The notes beneath the pieces were generated by a model that was given only the letters and a program-made list of their open reading frames with translations, was not told the DNA's origin and ran no database searches. The translations under genes were made by a program, and so were the position numbers. This document shows positions 1-6,992 of a stretch of 33,840 nucleotides of DNA, in pieces. Source of the stretch: DATMNI01 sp035570275. Its GTDB lineage: Bacteria > Acidobacteriota > Terriglobia > Bryobacterales > Bryobacteraceae. The stretch is from positions 1 to 33,840 of the forward strand of contig DATMNI010000480.1 in assembly GCA_035570275.1 (NCBI GenBank), read 5' to 3'. Position 1 is the stretch's first letter; each line of letters opens with the position of its first letter.

Positions 1-1033
1 GAACCCGGAGAGCCACGTGATGCAAGCCGGGGCCGCGGGTTTCCAGGAATTTCGAGACGGGGGAATCCGGGGCCGAGGGCTGCAGCAACTCGATGCGGGA
101 ATCGGCGGTGGGCAGCATGGCGACGTGGACCTTTTCCCGCGCGACGGTTTCGCGATGGGCCACCGCGAGGCCGAGGGTTTCGTAGAAGGCGATGGATTCG
201 TCCAGCGAGCGGACGGCGATGCCTACGTGATCTAGGGAAACAGAAGGCGGTGGCCGGTGGACTGGGGCCAGGGGCCGGGGGCCAGGGGCCGGGGGAACGT
301 GGCTCTCTAGTGCGTGCAGAAGTTCGGCGATGCCCGTGCCTTCCGTTGCCACTGTGCGTACGATGGGAGGCTGCCGCCCATCTGCCAGGCTCAGCATGCC
401 GAGCAATTCCTGCTCTACGCGCTCGGCGCCGGGCTGGTCGGATTTGTTGATTACGAAAATGTCGGCGATCTCCATAATGCCGGCTTTGATCGCCTGCACA
501 TCGTCGCCCATGCCCGGGACCAGAACCACCACGGTCACTTGGGCAACGCCCGAGATGTCGATTTCATCCTGGCCGACGCCCACGGTTTCAATGATGACGA
601 AGTCCCTGCCCGCCGCATCCATCAGGCATGCCAGGCCGGCGGTGGCGCGGGCCAGGCCGCCGGTGCCGCCGCGGGTGGCCATGGAGCGGATGAAGATTCC
701 GGGATCGGCATGGTGCTGCTGCATGCGGATGCGGTCGCCCAGAATGGCGCCGCCGGTCATGCGGCTGGTAGGGTCCACCGCCACGATGGCGACGGTTTTG
801 CCCTGCTGACGGATGGCCGCCGCCAGTGCGTCCACCAGGGTGCTTTTGCCCGCGCCAGGCGGGCCGGTGATGCCGACGATGCGGGCGTGGCCGGCGAAGG
901 GCGCCAGGTCGCGCAGGGTTTGGAGCGCCTGCGGATCGCGATTCTCCACGCCTGTGGCGGTGCGGGCCAGCGCGCGGGCGTCCCCCTCCCGGATTTTTCG
1001 GGCCAGGTCGTTCATCGGCTCCCCTTCGTTCAT
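1..1033 (-). CDS. MeaB-type GTPase fused to methylmalonyl-CoA epimerase (partial, cut by left edge)
   Basis: Reading the minus strand gives one open frame with two domains. The first is a MeaB/ArgK G3E GTPase that protects and reloads B12-dependent methylmalonyl-CoA mutase. It has Walker A GPPGAGKST, VDPTSRMTGGAILGDRIRM, a switch region (ETVGVGQDE) and base-recognition motif NKSD. The second, after a proline-rich linker (about 240-310), is a VOC-fold methylmalonyl-CoA epimerase beginning LDHVGIAVRSLDESIAFY and reaching HHVALRV at the edge. Its two metal-ligand histidines (DHVG, HHVA) are visible. The last ligand would lie outside the window. No stop separates the domains. The MeaB part is only about 245 residues, so the usual C-terminal helical dimerisation arm seems to be missing. 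The start at 1033 shares its A with the upstream stop (TGATG). An ATG at 1015 behind AAGGGGAG is an alternative. Confidence 0.88.
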   Translation of the reverse strand, partial: MNEGEPMNDLARKIREGDARALARTATGVENRDPQALQTLRDLAPFAGHARIVGITGPPGAGKSTLVDALAAAIRQQGKTVAIVAVDPTSRMTGGAILGDRIRMQQHHADPGIFIRSMATRGGTGGLARATAGLACLMDAAGRDFVIIETVGVGQDEIDISGVAQVTVVVLVPGMGDDVQAIKAGIMEIADIFVINKSDQPGAERVEQELLGMLSLADGRQPPIVRTVATEGTGIAELLHALESHVPPAPGPRPLAPVHRPPPSVSLDHVGIAVRSLDESIAFYETLGLAVAHRETVAREKVHVAMLPTADSRIELLQPSAPDSPVSKFLETRGPGLHHVALRV

Positions 1034-2175
1034 CAGCTCTTGAGGAGCTGGCGGGCGATCACCAGTCTCTGGATTTCGCTGGTGCCTTCGCCGATGGTGC
1101 AGAGTTTGACGTCGCGATAAAACTTCTCCACCGGATAGTCCTTGATGAAGCCGTAGCCGCCGTGGATCTGCACCGCCTCGTTGGCAATGCGCACCGCCGC
1201 CTCCGAGGCGAAGAGCTTGGCCATCGCCGATTCGCGGGTGACGCGCTGGCCGTGGTCCAGCATCCATGCGGCGCGGTAGTTGAGCAGGCGTGAGGCATCC
1301 AGGTCCACCGCCATATCCACCAGCTTGTGCTGGATCGCCTGGAACTCCGAAATGGGCCGGCCGAATTGCTTGCGAAGCTTGGAGTAGCGGAGCGCGGCAT
1401 CGTAAGCGCCCTGCGCCATCCCGATGGAAAGCGCGGCGATGGAGATGCGGCCGCCATCCAGCACCTTGAGGCTGTCCACGAAGCCCTCGTTGACCTTGCC
1501 GAGCAATTGCGTGGGCGGGAGGCGGCAGTCTTCGAAGATCACTTCGCCGGTGGCGCTGGCGCGCAGACCGAGCTTGTTTTCCTTCTTCCCGCAGCGGAAG
1601 CCGGGCGTGCCTTTTTCGATCAGGAAGGCCGAGACTCCGTGCTGCGCGGCGGCGCGGTCGGTGAGCGCCATGGCCACGCAGACATCGGCGTAATGCGCGT
1701 TGGTGGTGAAAGTCTTGGCGCCGTTGAGCAGCCAGCAGCCATCTTCCAGCACGGCTTTGGTGCGCGTACCGGCGGCGTCGGAACCGGCCTCTGGTTCGGT
1801 GAGCGACCAACAGCCGAGGAACTCGCCCGACGCCAGCTTGGGAAGGTAGCGGAGGCGCTGCTCCGGACTGCCCATTTTGTAAATGTGGTTCGAGCAGAGC
1901 GAAGTATGGGCGGCGAGGATGATTCCAACCGATCCATCCACGCGCGACAGTTCCTCAATGATGATGGAGTACTCGATGTATCCCATCCCCGCGCCGCCCA
2001 GTTCCTCCGGGAAGATGGAGCCCATGTAACCGAGAGTCCCGAGTTTGCGGATCACTTCGTGCGGGAAGATCTGCGCCTCATCCCACTCCATGACGTGCGG
2101 CGCGATCTCCGCTTCGGCGAATTCGCGCACTGCCTTGCGCAGGTGTATCTGTTCCGGCGTGTACTCGAAATCCAC
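1033..2175 (-). CDS. Acyl-CoA dehydrogenase
   Basis: This 380-residue flavoprotein dehydrogenase catalyses alpha,beta-desaturation of an acyl-CoA and passes electrons to ETF. The FAD/substrate segment CWSLTEPEAGSDAAGT lies in the middle domain. The C-terminal helical domain carries FGRPISEFQAIQHKLVDMA. The catalytic-base motif GEGTSEIQRLVIARQ places the glutamate at about residue 363, as in short/branched-chain acyl-CoA dehydrogenases. The length is normal for the family. The start is GTG, with AAGGCG about 8 nt upstream. Its stop overlaps the start of the MeaB-epimerase gene (TGATG), so translational coupling is likely. The partner suggests a role in valine, isoleucine or odd-chain acyl-CoA breakdown feeding methylmalonyl-CoA. 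The exact chain specificity cannot be read from sequence. Confidence 0.93.
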   Translation of the reverse strand: MDFEYTPEQIHLRKAVREFAEAEIAPHVMEWDEAQIFPHEVIRKLGTLGYMGSIFPEELGGAGMGYIEYSIIIEELSRVDGSVGIILAAHTSLCSNHIYKMGSPEQRLRYLPKLASGEFLGCWSLTEPEAGSDAAGTRTKAVLEDGCWLLNGAKTFTTNAHYADVCVAMALTDRAAAQHGVSAFLIEKGTPGFRCGKKENKLGLRASATGEVIFEDCRLPPTQLLGKVNEGFVDSLKVLDGGRISIAALSIGMAQGAYDAALRYSKLRKQFGRPISEFQAIQHKLVDMAVDLDASRLLNYRAAWMLDHGQRVTRESAMAKLFASEAAVRIANEAVQIHGGYGFIKDYPVEKFYRDVKLCTIGEGTSEIQRLVIARQLLKS

Positions 2176-2180
2176 GATGC

Positions 2181-2233
2181 GTTCGCCTTAAATTGGTTTG
2201 CCTTTAAAGGGGTTTGCCTTAAATGAGGTTGCT
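2181..2233 (-). repeat. Three to four copies of a 16-bp intercistronic tandem repeat
   Basis: On the minus strand the gap between the oxidoreductase stop and the dehydrogenase GTG holds TTTAAGGCAAACC, TTTAAAGGCAAACC and TTTAAGGCGAACG, at about 16-bp spacing. A weaker copy abuts the upstream stop. Each copy contains an AAGG Shine-Dalgarno-like core, and the copy nearest the GTG is correctly spaced to serve the dehydrogenase. The origin is probably replication slippage. Confidence 0.75.
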
Positions 2234-3445
2234 TTAGACGATCTCTTCCTTGACCGGATCCCAGCGCATGGTGCGCTGCTGGCGGTAGCTTTCCACGGCC
2301 ATGCGGCAGGCGATGGAAACGCGGAAGCCGAGCTCGAACGGGCAGTTCGGCTGCTTGCCGGTGCGGACGCAATCCAGGAAGTTCTGCATGTGGGCGCGCG
2401 GCTCGCTGCGCGTGGTGCCGGCCATTTCGTTGCCGTCGCGGCGGTTCATTTTCTGCGGCGTGTACTTGATCTGCTGGCCGTGCGAGATGGTGCCGTTGTC
2501 GCCCAGCACGTCTTCGGTGACGCGCAACTGGTCGTTGCCGAAACCGGAGTCCCAGGTGTAGAGCAACTCCTCGGGATGTTCCATGGCAACGTTCATGGTG
2601 TCGGGGACTTCGCGGCCGTCCTTCCACAGGTAGATGCCGCCCGTCATGGTGACGGCTTTGGGAATTTTGAGATCCATCACCTTGTACCAGAAGGCGAGCT
2701 GGTGGCACATGTTCTCATAGACGTTGCCGCCGGAGTAATCCCAGAAGAAGCGCCAGTTGATGTAGCGGTTGGCGTCGAAATCGTGGGGCTTGCCGTCGCC
2801 CTGGAAAGATTTCCAGATGATGTGCTCCGGCGTCATATCCGGATAGATGGGCCGCGCCCACTGCGGCTTGCCGTGCGGCGTGTTGCGGTACATATGGGCG
2901 TGGATGGCGGTGACCTTGCCCATAAGCTCGGCAGTGAGGAAACTAGTGGCGTCGACGGTGGCGCCGGAGGAAACGCCCTGGTGGCCGATCTGCACTACGC
3001 GTTTGCCGCCGGGCCCGCCGGCCCGCAAAAACGCGGCACGCATCTTCTTTGCGTGGTCCACCGTGAAGGCCATGGTCTTTTCCTGATAGACGTGTTTGCC
3101 GGCATCGAGCGCCGCCACGAAACATTCCTGGTGGAGGTGCTGGGGCGTGGCGATGAGGACGGCGTCGATATCCTTGTCCTCCAGCATGCGGTGATAGTCG
3201 AGATAGGTCTTGGTATTGGGCGCGATCTTCCGGACGTCGTCGAGACGCTTGGTGTAGATGTCCGCGGCGCCCGCGAGCTCGGTGTTTTCGCAGCCCAGCG
3301 CTTCGCGGAGGATTTCGGTGCCGCGGTCGCCGGGCCCGATGATGCCGAGGCGGATGCGGTCGCTGGCGCCGAGCACGTTGGAAGCAGCCAAGGTGCCCGC
3401 CAGCCCGGTAGCCACTTTGCCGATGAAATTACGGCGGGATTGCAT
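2234..3445 (-). CDS. Gfo/Idh/MocA family oxidoreductase with TAT signal
   Basis: The protein (403 aa from the chosen ATG) starts MQSRRNFIGKVATGL, a twin-arginine export signal with the arginines at residues 4-5. A Rossmann domain follows, with RIRLGIIGPGDRG binding NAD(P), and an EKTMAF segment in place of the usual EKP motif. The C-terminal alpha/beta domain contains GGNVYENMCHQLAFW. Members oxidise or otherwise modify sugars or cyclitols, but the substrate is unknown here. The open frame extends upstream to 3703. I chose the ATG at 3445 because it sits directly before the TAT signal and has AAAGGAG about 10 nt ahead. The gene is 58 bp upstream of the acyl-CoA dehydrogenase on the same strand, although a functional link is not obvious. 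Confidence 0.9.
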   Translation of the reverse strand: MQSRRNFIGKVATGLAGTLAASNVLGASDRIRLGIIGPGDRGTEILREALGCENTELAGAADIYTKRLDDVRKIAPNTKTYLDYHRMLEDKDIDAVLIATPQHLHQECFVAALDAGKHVYQEKTMAFTVDHAKKMRAAFLRAGGPGGKRVVQIGHQGVSSGATVDATSFLTAELMGKVTAIHAHMYRNTPHGKPQWARPIYPDMTPEHIIWKSFQGDGKPHDFDANRYINWRFFWDYSGGNVYENMCHQLAFWYKVMDLKIPKAVTMTGGIYLWKDGREVPDTMNVAMEHPEELLYTWDSGFGNDQLRVTEDVLGDNGTISHGQQIKYTPQKMNRRDGNEMAGTTRSEPRAHMQNFLDCVRTGKQPNCPFELGFRVSIACRMAVESYRQQRTMRWDPVKEEIV

Positions 3446-3494
3446 GAACAACAGACTCCTTTGCGTCAGACTCCGTTTGGGGGTGGTCAACACA

Positions 3495-3523
3495 ATTATA
3501 TACGGAAGGGCGGGGAGAGTTCC
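3495..3523 (-). promoter_or_regulatory. Candidate promoter of the Gfo/Idh/MocA gene
   Basis: Reading the minus strand, a perfect TATAAT (3500 to 3495) lies 17 nt after GGAACT. The -10 is consensus. The -35 does not match TTGACA and instead resembles ECF-type GGAAC. A start near 3488 would give a leader of about 43 nt. Confidence 0.35.
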
Positions 3524-3948
3524 GGGAAAGTGAGACCAGGGAGGCCGCGTCCTGGAACGGGAGCGGTATGGTTGCCAGTACTGTGGGCTCGGCGGTATGT
3601 CGAATTTTGAGCACTCGCTCGAAGCAGATGCGCCACGCGGATATCGGCGCCAATCCCTGCATAACTTCCCCGCCAAATCGGCGCTTGGAAGTATCTGGGC
3701 CACCGTGGCCTGGAAATCCGACAGCTAACGTCCCTGTTTTCAACAGATGTCAATATTTTTTCCGGGCCACGCTGGCCCAGAATGCGCGGTGCAGATTGAA
3801 TGCGCGGCTACAAACTCTTCCCCTGGGCTTGATCGTCCTGATGGACGCCGGTCCGCTTGGAATGCTCACCAACCCGAAGAGCTCCCCTGAAAACGAGGGC
3901 TAGCCGAGGAACTGTTCACTTAAGATTAGAGTTGAAGCAACGCCCGAG
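3524..3948. other. Intergenic stretch without recognised gene
   Basis: About 425 bp lie between the candidate promoter and the palindromic element. The short open frames here have no recognisable motifs, and I see no RNA gene. Confidence 0.5.
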
Positions 3949-4225
3949 GTGGGACGGGCCATCGTTTTTTGTGGCCTGTTGGGATGGCCCTTCGGCCCGC
4001 GAAATTCTCATGAAAAGCCCGGGCAGGCCGACGAGATTCCCCGATGATTGAGGTGCTTCTTCGACCCGCCGGGCCACCATTCGATTTCACGAAGCCCCGA
4101 GGCGACAGGGTCGAAAAACCACCCCGCCCATCCGGAATCTCCCGGAGCCCGGCGTGGTTTTTCATGAAGTTTCGCGGGCGGAACGCCCATCCCAACAGAC
4201 CACAAAAAACGATGGTCTGTCCTAC
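3949..4225. repeat. 277-bp nested imperfect palindrome (MITE/REP-like element)
   Basis: The outer arms, 3949-4016 and 4158-4225, are inverted copies matching at roughly 85 percent by eye. Inside each arm is a smaller hairpin with loop TCGTTTTTTG. The left stem is GGCCA/TGGCC (3957-3976) and the right stem is CAGACCA/TGGTCTG (4196-4219). The stem differences are compensatory: both sides changed together. The central part also pairs loosely (CGACCC with GGGTCG). No transposase is encoded. This fits a non-autonomous dispersed repeat. Confidence 0.8.
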
Positions 4226-4251
4226 TTGAGTTGCAAGGTGGCGGTAAACGC

Positions 4252-4650
4252 CTACTTCCACTCCCAGACTTTGGTCTGCGTTTTCCCGTCAGCGTCGACT
4301 TCGTATTCAAACACGCCGGCCACGGTGTTCAACAGCGCCAGTTTCTGGGATGCCGTCCGATAGTACAGAATGCCCCGATAGCTGACCGCGCCGCCGGCCC
4401 CGAATTTACCCAGGCCCGAGCCTTTCCAGGAGACCAATTCGCCATCCGCGGTAGCCATAGCCCCTTCGCCCTCCCCGTAGATGCTGCCATCGGCCCTGAC
4501 AACGGACGAATAGGTTCCAAATCCCATGACGGGTGTCCCCAGCATGGTTCCGCTCTCCTCGAACGAGACCTCTACCTTGAGAGGATCACTGGAGAGCACT
4601 CTCCTCACGATTCTTTTTCCTGTGGTCTCACCGATCAAATCCCCTAACAT
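4252..4650 (-). CDS. Conserved hypothetical protein
   Basis: The 132-residue protein starts MLGDLIGETTGKRIVRRV and ends EYEVDADGKTQTKVWEWK. It has no signal peptide or membrane segment. It is rich in beta-strand patterns with glycine turns (DGSIYGEGEGAMATADGE, GKFGAGGAVSYRGILYY). I recognise the overall pattern as a small bacterial/archaeal hypothetical family without known function, probably a compact beta-barrel fold. A strong ribosome binding site (GAGGAGG, about 8 nt before the ATG) supports the start. Its stop lies about 26 bp from the palindromic element, which could act as its transcript terminator. Confidence 0.75.
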   Translation of the reverse strand: MLGDLIGETTGKRIVRRVLSSDPLKVEVSFEESGTMLGTPVMGFGTYSSVVRADGSIYGEGEGAMATADGELVSWKGSGLGKFGAGGAVSYRGILYYRTASQKLALLNTVAGVFEYEVDADGKTQTKVWEWK

Positions 4651-4784
4651 GATGTTGCCTCCTCTTTACTCAGAATTTCCATTTGCCTTCCGGGCGCAAC
4701 AAGCCTACTACCAGTTGCCCTGGTTTGGGCAAGTTAATCGCTTCATCGCCTTACCTAATAACGCTTAACGCCCGTTGCTTCATA

Positions 4785-5210
4785 TCATAGACTGCCCAGC
4801 CAGCGAACGAACGGGAACTTCGTACTCAGTCTAATAAAGAGCGTCCGGTCGGCAGTAATAAACTCACAACCGAGTTGTGCCGCCAGCACCACGTATAGCA
4901 TGTCGTACGGCGAGTGATGCTCTTGACCAGCGAGTTCTAGCGCTGCCTCGACAAGCCGAGGAGTGGGGTGAAGCTGAAGTCCGAGCGCCAAAAAATCCTT
5001 GAGGCTCTCTAGGGCCTCCAACACGGATATTTCCTTTCTCAGGGTGCTCCGCTTCCACAAAGCGCTACCGATTTCTGAGACGATGTGATCCGGTGCTGTC
5101 AGAATTGCACTCTTATTGCGGAAGTTTTCCAGAAGATTAATTGCCTTGTCGCTGTCCGGCTCCGGAATAAACCACTTCACTGCGAGACTTGCATCAACGA
5201 CTTTCAGCAT
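4785..5210 (-). CDS. VapC-like PIN-domain ribonuclease
   Basis: The 141-residue protein has the four acidic residues of PIN nucleases: D6 (VVDASLAVKWF), E46 (SEIGSALWK), D103 (YDMLYVVLAAQLG) and D121 (TADRTL). VapC toxins of this family cleave RNA, often tRNA, and are held inactive by a co-encoded antitoxin. The start ATG lies 6 nt after the stop of the preceding gene, so it is the last cistron of a three-gene unit. The gene directly upstream is not an obvious ribbon-helix-helix or AbrB antitoxin, but its C-terminus resembles a VapB tail. Confidence 0.88.
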   Translation of the reverse strand: MLKVVDASLAVKWFIPEPDSDKAINLLENFRNKSAILTAPDHIVSEIGSALWKRSTLRKEISVLEALESLKDFLALGLQLHPTPRLVEAALELAGQEHHSPYDMLYVVLAAQLGCEFITADRTLFIRLSTKFPFVRWLGSL

Positions 5211-5216
5211 GAAGCT

Positions 5217-5615
5217 TTATCTGTCTTCGCGATCTTCGCGGATCAAAGGATAGCTTGCCGACAGAATTCCTTTTCGGGACTTGATTGCATCTCTTCGTGC
5301 TCGGATACGCTCAAGAAGTGCGTCCTTTACCGGATGGAGCGATGCTGTTTCATGCGTAGAAAAGATCTGCAGAAGCCCTAAGGGGAAATGACCGCTAGCC
5401 TGAATCTCCATGAACTGCCCAAACTGCTGGGCTGGCACGATCCAAGCGTTGCTGTCGCCGCTACAGTAAAATCCCGCAGCTATTCGATAAACTTCCATCG
5501 GATTGCCAGCGGGCTGAAATGTGGGCATCCTCATGGGCAGAACTTCACCGGTCGCATGAGTGTGAAGTGCCAGATCTGTGGATAGCGTCAGGCCAGACGG
5601 GATGGCCGGGCTCAC
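5217..5615 (-). CDS. Unknown protein between TIGR04255 and PIN genes; possible antitoxin
   Basis: The chosen start is a GTG at 5615 that overlaps the preceding stop (ATGTGA), giving 132 residues. The open frame continues upstream to 5756, but that part runs inside the preceding gene. The N-terminal 100 residues (for example MEVYRIAAGFYCSGDSNAWIV and GHFPLGLLQIFS) match no family I know. The end is highly charged, LLERIRARRDAIKSRKG followed by LIREDREDR. VapB/FitA antitoxins next to PIN toxins often end in a similar acidic/basic LREDR tail. An antitoxin role is therefore plausible, by position and tail only. It has no membrane segment. Confidence 0.72.
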   Translation of the reverse strand: MSPAIPSGLTLSTDLALHTHATGEVLPMRMPTFQPAGNPMEVYRIAAGFYCSGDSNAWIVPAQQFGQFMEIQASGHFPLGLLQIFSTHETASLHPVKDALLERIRARRDAIKSRKGILSASYPLIREDREDR

Positions 5616-6418
5616 ATCGGTACCCCGTTCGTCATATAGTTCCAATACCTGTCGGTCATGGCACGCTGGAATTCGCCTTCGATTACTTCGTGGTACTCGT
5701 TGAGCAAGTTTGCCAGTTCCTGCCCCGAGGCTGAAACGCTCTCGGATGAAGAACAATCGAGATCAAGCAAATACGTGAGTGTAGGCTGCTCAGCCCGGCG
5801 AGGCAATAGTCCATTTCGGATAGTCAGTTTTTTTCTGCTGTCCAGGTCCAGAGAAACCTCGGTTAGAAAGCCGCTCAACTGATGAGGCAAGAAGACGCTG
5901 GGATCAATGGGGGCATGTATATAATCCTGGTAACGGAGTTCTCCAGGCTGAACTGGAACGGGGATTTTGTTGACGTACCGCAGTCCTACTCGCTCCAGGC
6001 TGCTCAACTGGAAGATCTTTATGGCCGGTTCGAGCGCGGCCATGAGAGCGACCTTGTAATCCTCAAAATGCAGATAGTCTGAGACCAGCAAGCTCAAGTG
6101 CACAACGGAAACTCGCACGACCCGAGAAGCCTCTGAATTCTGGAACACAAAAGTCCGGACCGGAGTCAAGCCGGAACCCTCCGATTTTGGAGGTTTTCCG
6201 AAAGCGACGGCCGGCGGAAGATAGAGCACAAATTCATCGCCGGGATTGGGATAGACTTTGGACACCTGCTCCTGATAGTCAGCGATGCGATTCTCCACAG
6301 CAAAAGATCGCGGAAAGCTAATTTCGAAGACCACTTCAGAAAGCGGCGGATACCGCAGGGGCTTGCTAATAGGCTTTAGAAGTTTGGCTTTAGTCTTTGT
6401 TTGCGATTTTGTTTTCAT
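5612..6418 (-). CDS. TIGR04255 family protein
   Basis: The protein (268 aa) begins MKTKSQTKTKAKLLK, a lysine-rich lead, followed by the family signature PLSEVVFEISF. Later it has RVGLRYVNKIPVP and a C-terminal helix of the form LLNEYHEVIEGEFQRAMTDRYWNYM. The family is widespread in accessory DNA and has no established function. I preferred the ATG at 6418 because the open-frame start at 6463 lies against the transposase relic. No strong ribosome binding site is visible at either. It is the first cistron of a unit with the unknown gene (4-nt overlap) and the PIN nuclease. Confidence 0.82.
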   Translation of the reverse strand: MKTKSQTKTKAKLLKPISKPLRYPPLSEVVFEISFPRSFAVENRIADYQEQVSKVYPNPGDEFVLYLPPAVAFGKPPKSEGSGLTPVRTFVFQNSEASRVVRVSVVHLSLLVSDYLHFEDYKVALMAALEPAIKIFQLSSLERVGLRYVNKIPVPVQPGELRYQDYIHAPIDPSVFLPHQLSGFLTEVSLDLDSRKKLTIRNGLLPRRAEQPTLTYLLDLDCSSSESVSASGQELANLLNEYHEVIEGEFQRAMTDRYWNYMTNGVPM

Positions 6419-6459
6419 GTGTTCTTTTGCCCGCCGCGGCCTTGCCTCTGCGTTCGTTC

Positions 6460-6752
6460 TCAATCAATTTGCAGTCGAGACGCCGTTTCCTTGGCGGTGA
6501 GTTGGTCCCACGTCAACCACTTCCCACAACATTGCGCACAGGAAGATCGAACCGTTGGCCGTCGTTGGCCTTCCAGTGATTATAGCGAAACACCTGCTCA
6601 TCGAGATACCGGAAGAAGTGGAAGGGTTCACGGACGCGTAGGTCCCTTTCAATCCTTGCTTCAACAGGCTCCAAAAGTTCTCGCAGCCGTTGGTGTGGCA
6701 CTCGCCGTTCACGTATGCTACAGCATGTCGCGGTTGATTCGTCTGTTTTCAT
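6460..6752 (-). pseudogene. IS1595-type transposase C-terminal relic
   Basis: Three frames must be joined to read the protein. The first gives RHAVAYVNGECHTNGCENFW then SLLKQGLKGTYASVNP, the second gives PFHFFRYLDEQVFRYNHWKA, and the third gives KWLTWDQLTAKETASRLQID and a stop at 6460. The YVNG..HTNG.ENFWSLLK.GLKGTY pattern is the C-terminal part of the ISXO2-like DDE transposase domain of IS1595 elements. At least two frameshifts and loss of the N-terminal half make it non-functional. No terminal inverted repeats could be assigned. Confidence 0.85.
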
Positions 6753-6992
6753 GCGGCCTCGACGATCAATACCGGATCATCCGGAACCGGGATGATGCGG
6801 AGGCATTCGAGCCCGGCACTGCGACCCTCAGCGCACCGCCAACGAGTGGAAATGCCTGCTGACCGGCCAGCCGCCTCACTGTGAACGGCGGCAGCTACCC
6901 GCGGCCGCGATCTCCGGCCATCTCCCGCCATCTACGACCGATGGTAGTAGCGGCAGCCTTACTGTAAGCTGTTTGGTACTTCAAGAGGTCCA

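Noticed and set aside
314..1120. 268-codon plus-strand open frame at the left edge
   Set aside because: Antisense to the MeaB-epimerase fusion, whose motifs are unambiguous.
2198..3610. 470-codon plus-strand open frame
   Set aside because: Mirror of the Gfo/Idh/MocA gene. Low-complexity Val/Gly/Ala/His composition and no motifs.
3926..4261. 111-codon minus-strand open frame over the palindrome
   Set aside because: Its residues are produced by the palindromic repeat and have no other support. Such frames are often misannotated as hypothetical proteins.
6749..6931. Second transposase fragment upstream of the IS1595 relic
   Set aside because: The 60-codon frame ends in RIIPVPDDPVLIVEAA but matches no transposase family I can name, so no call is made.
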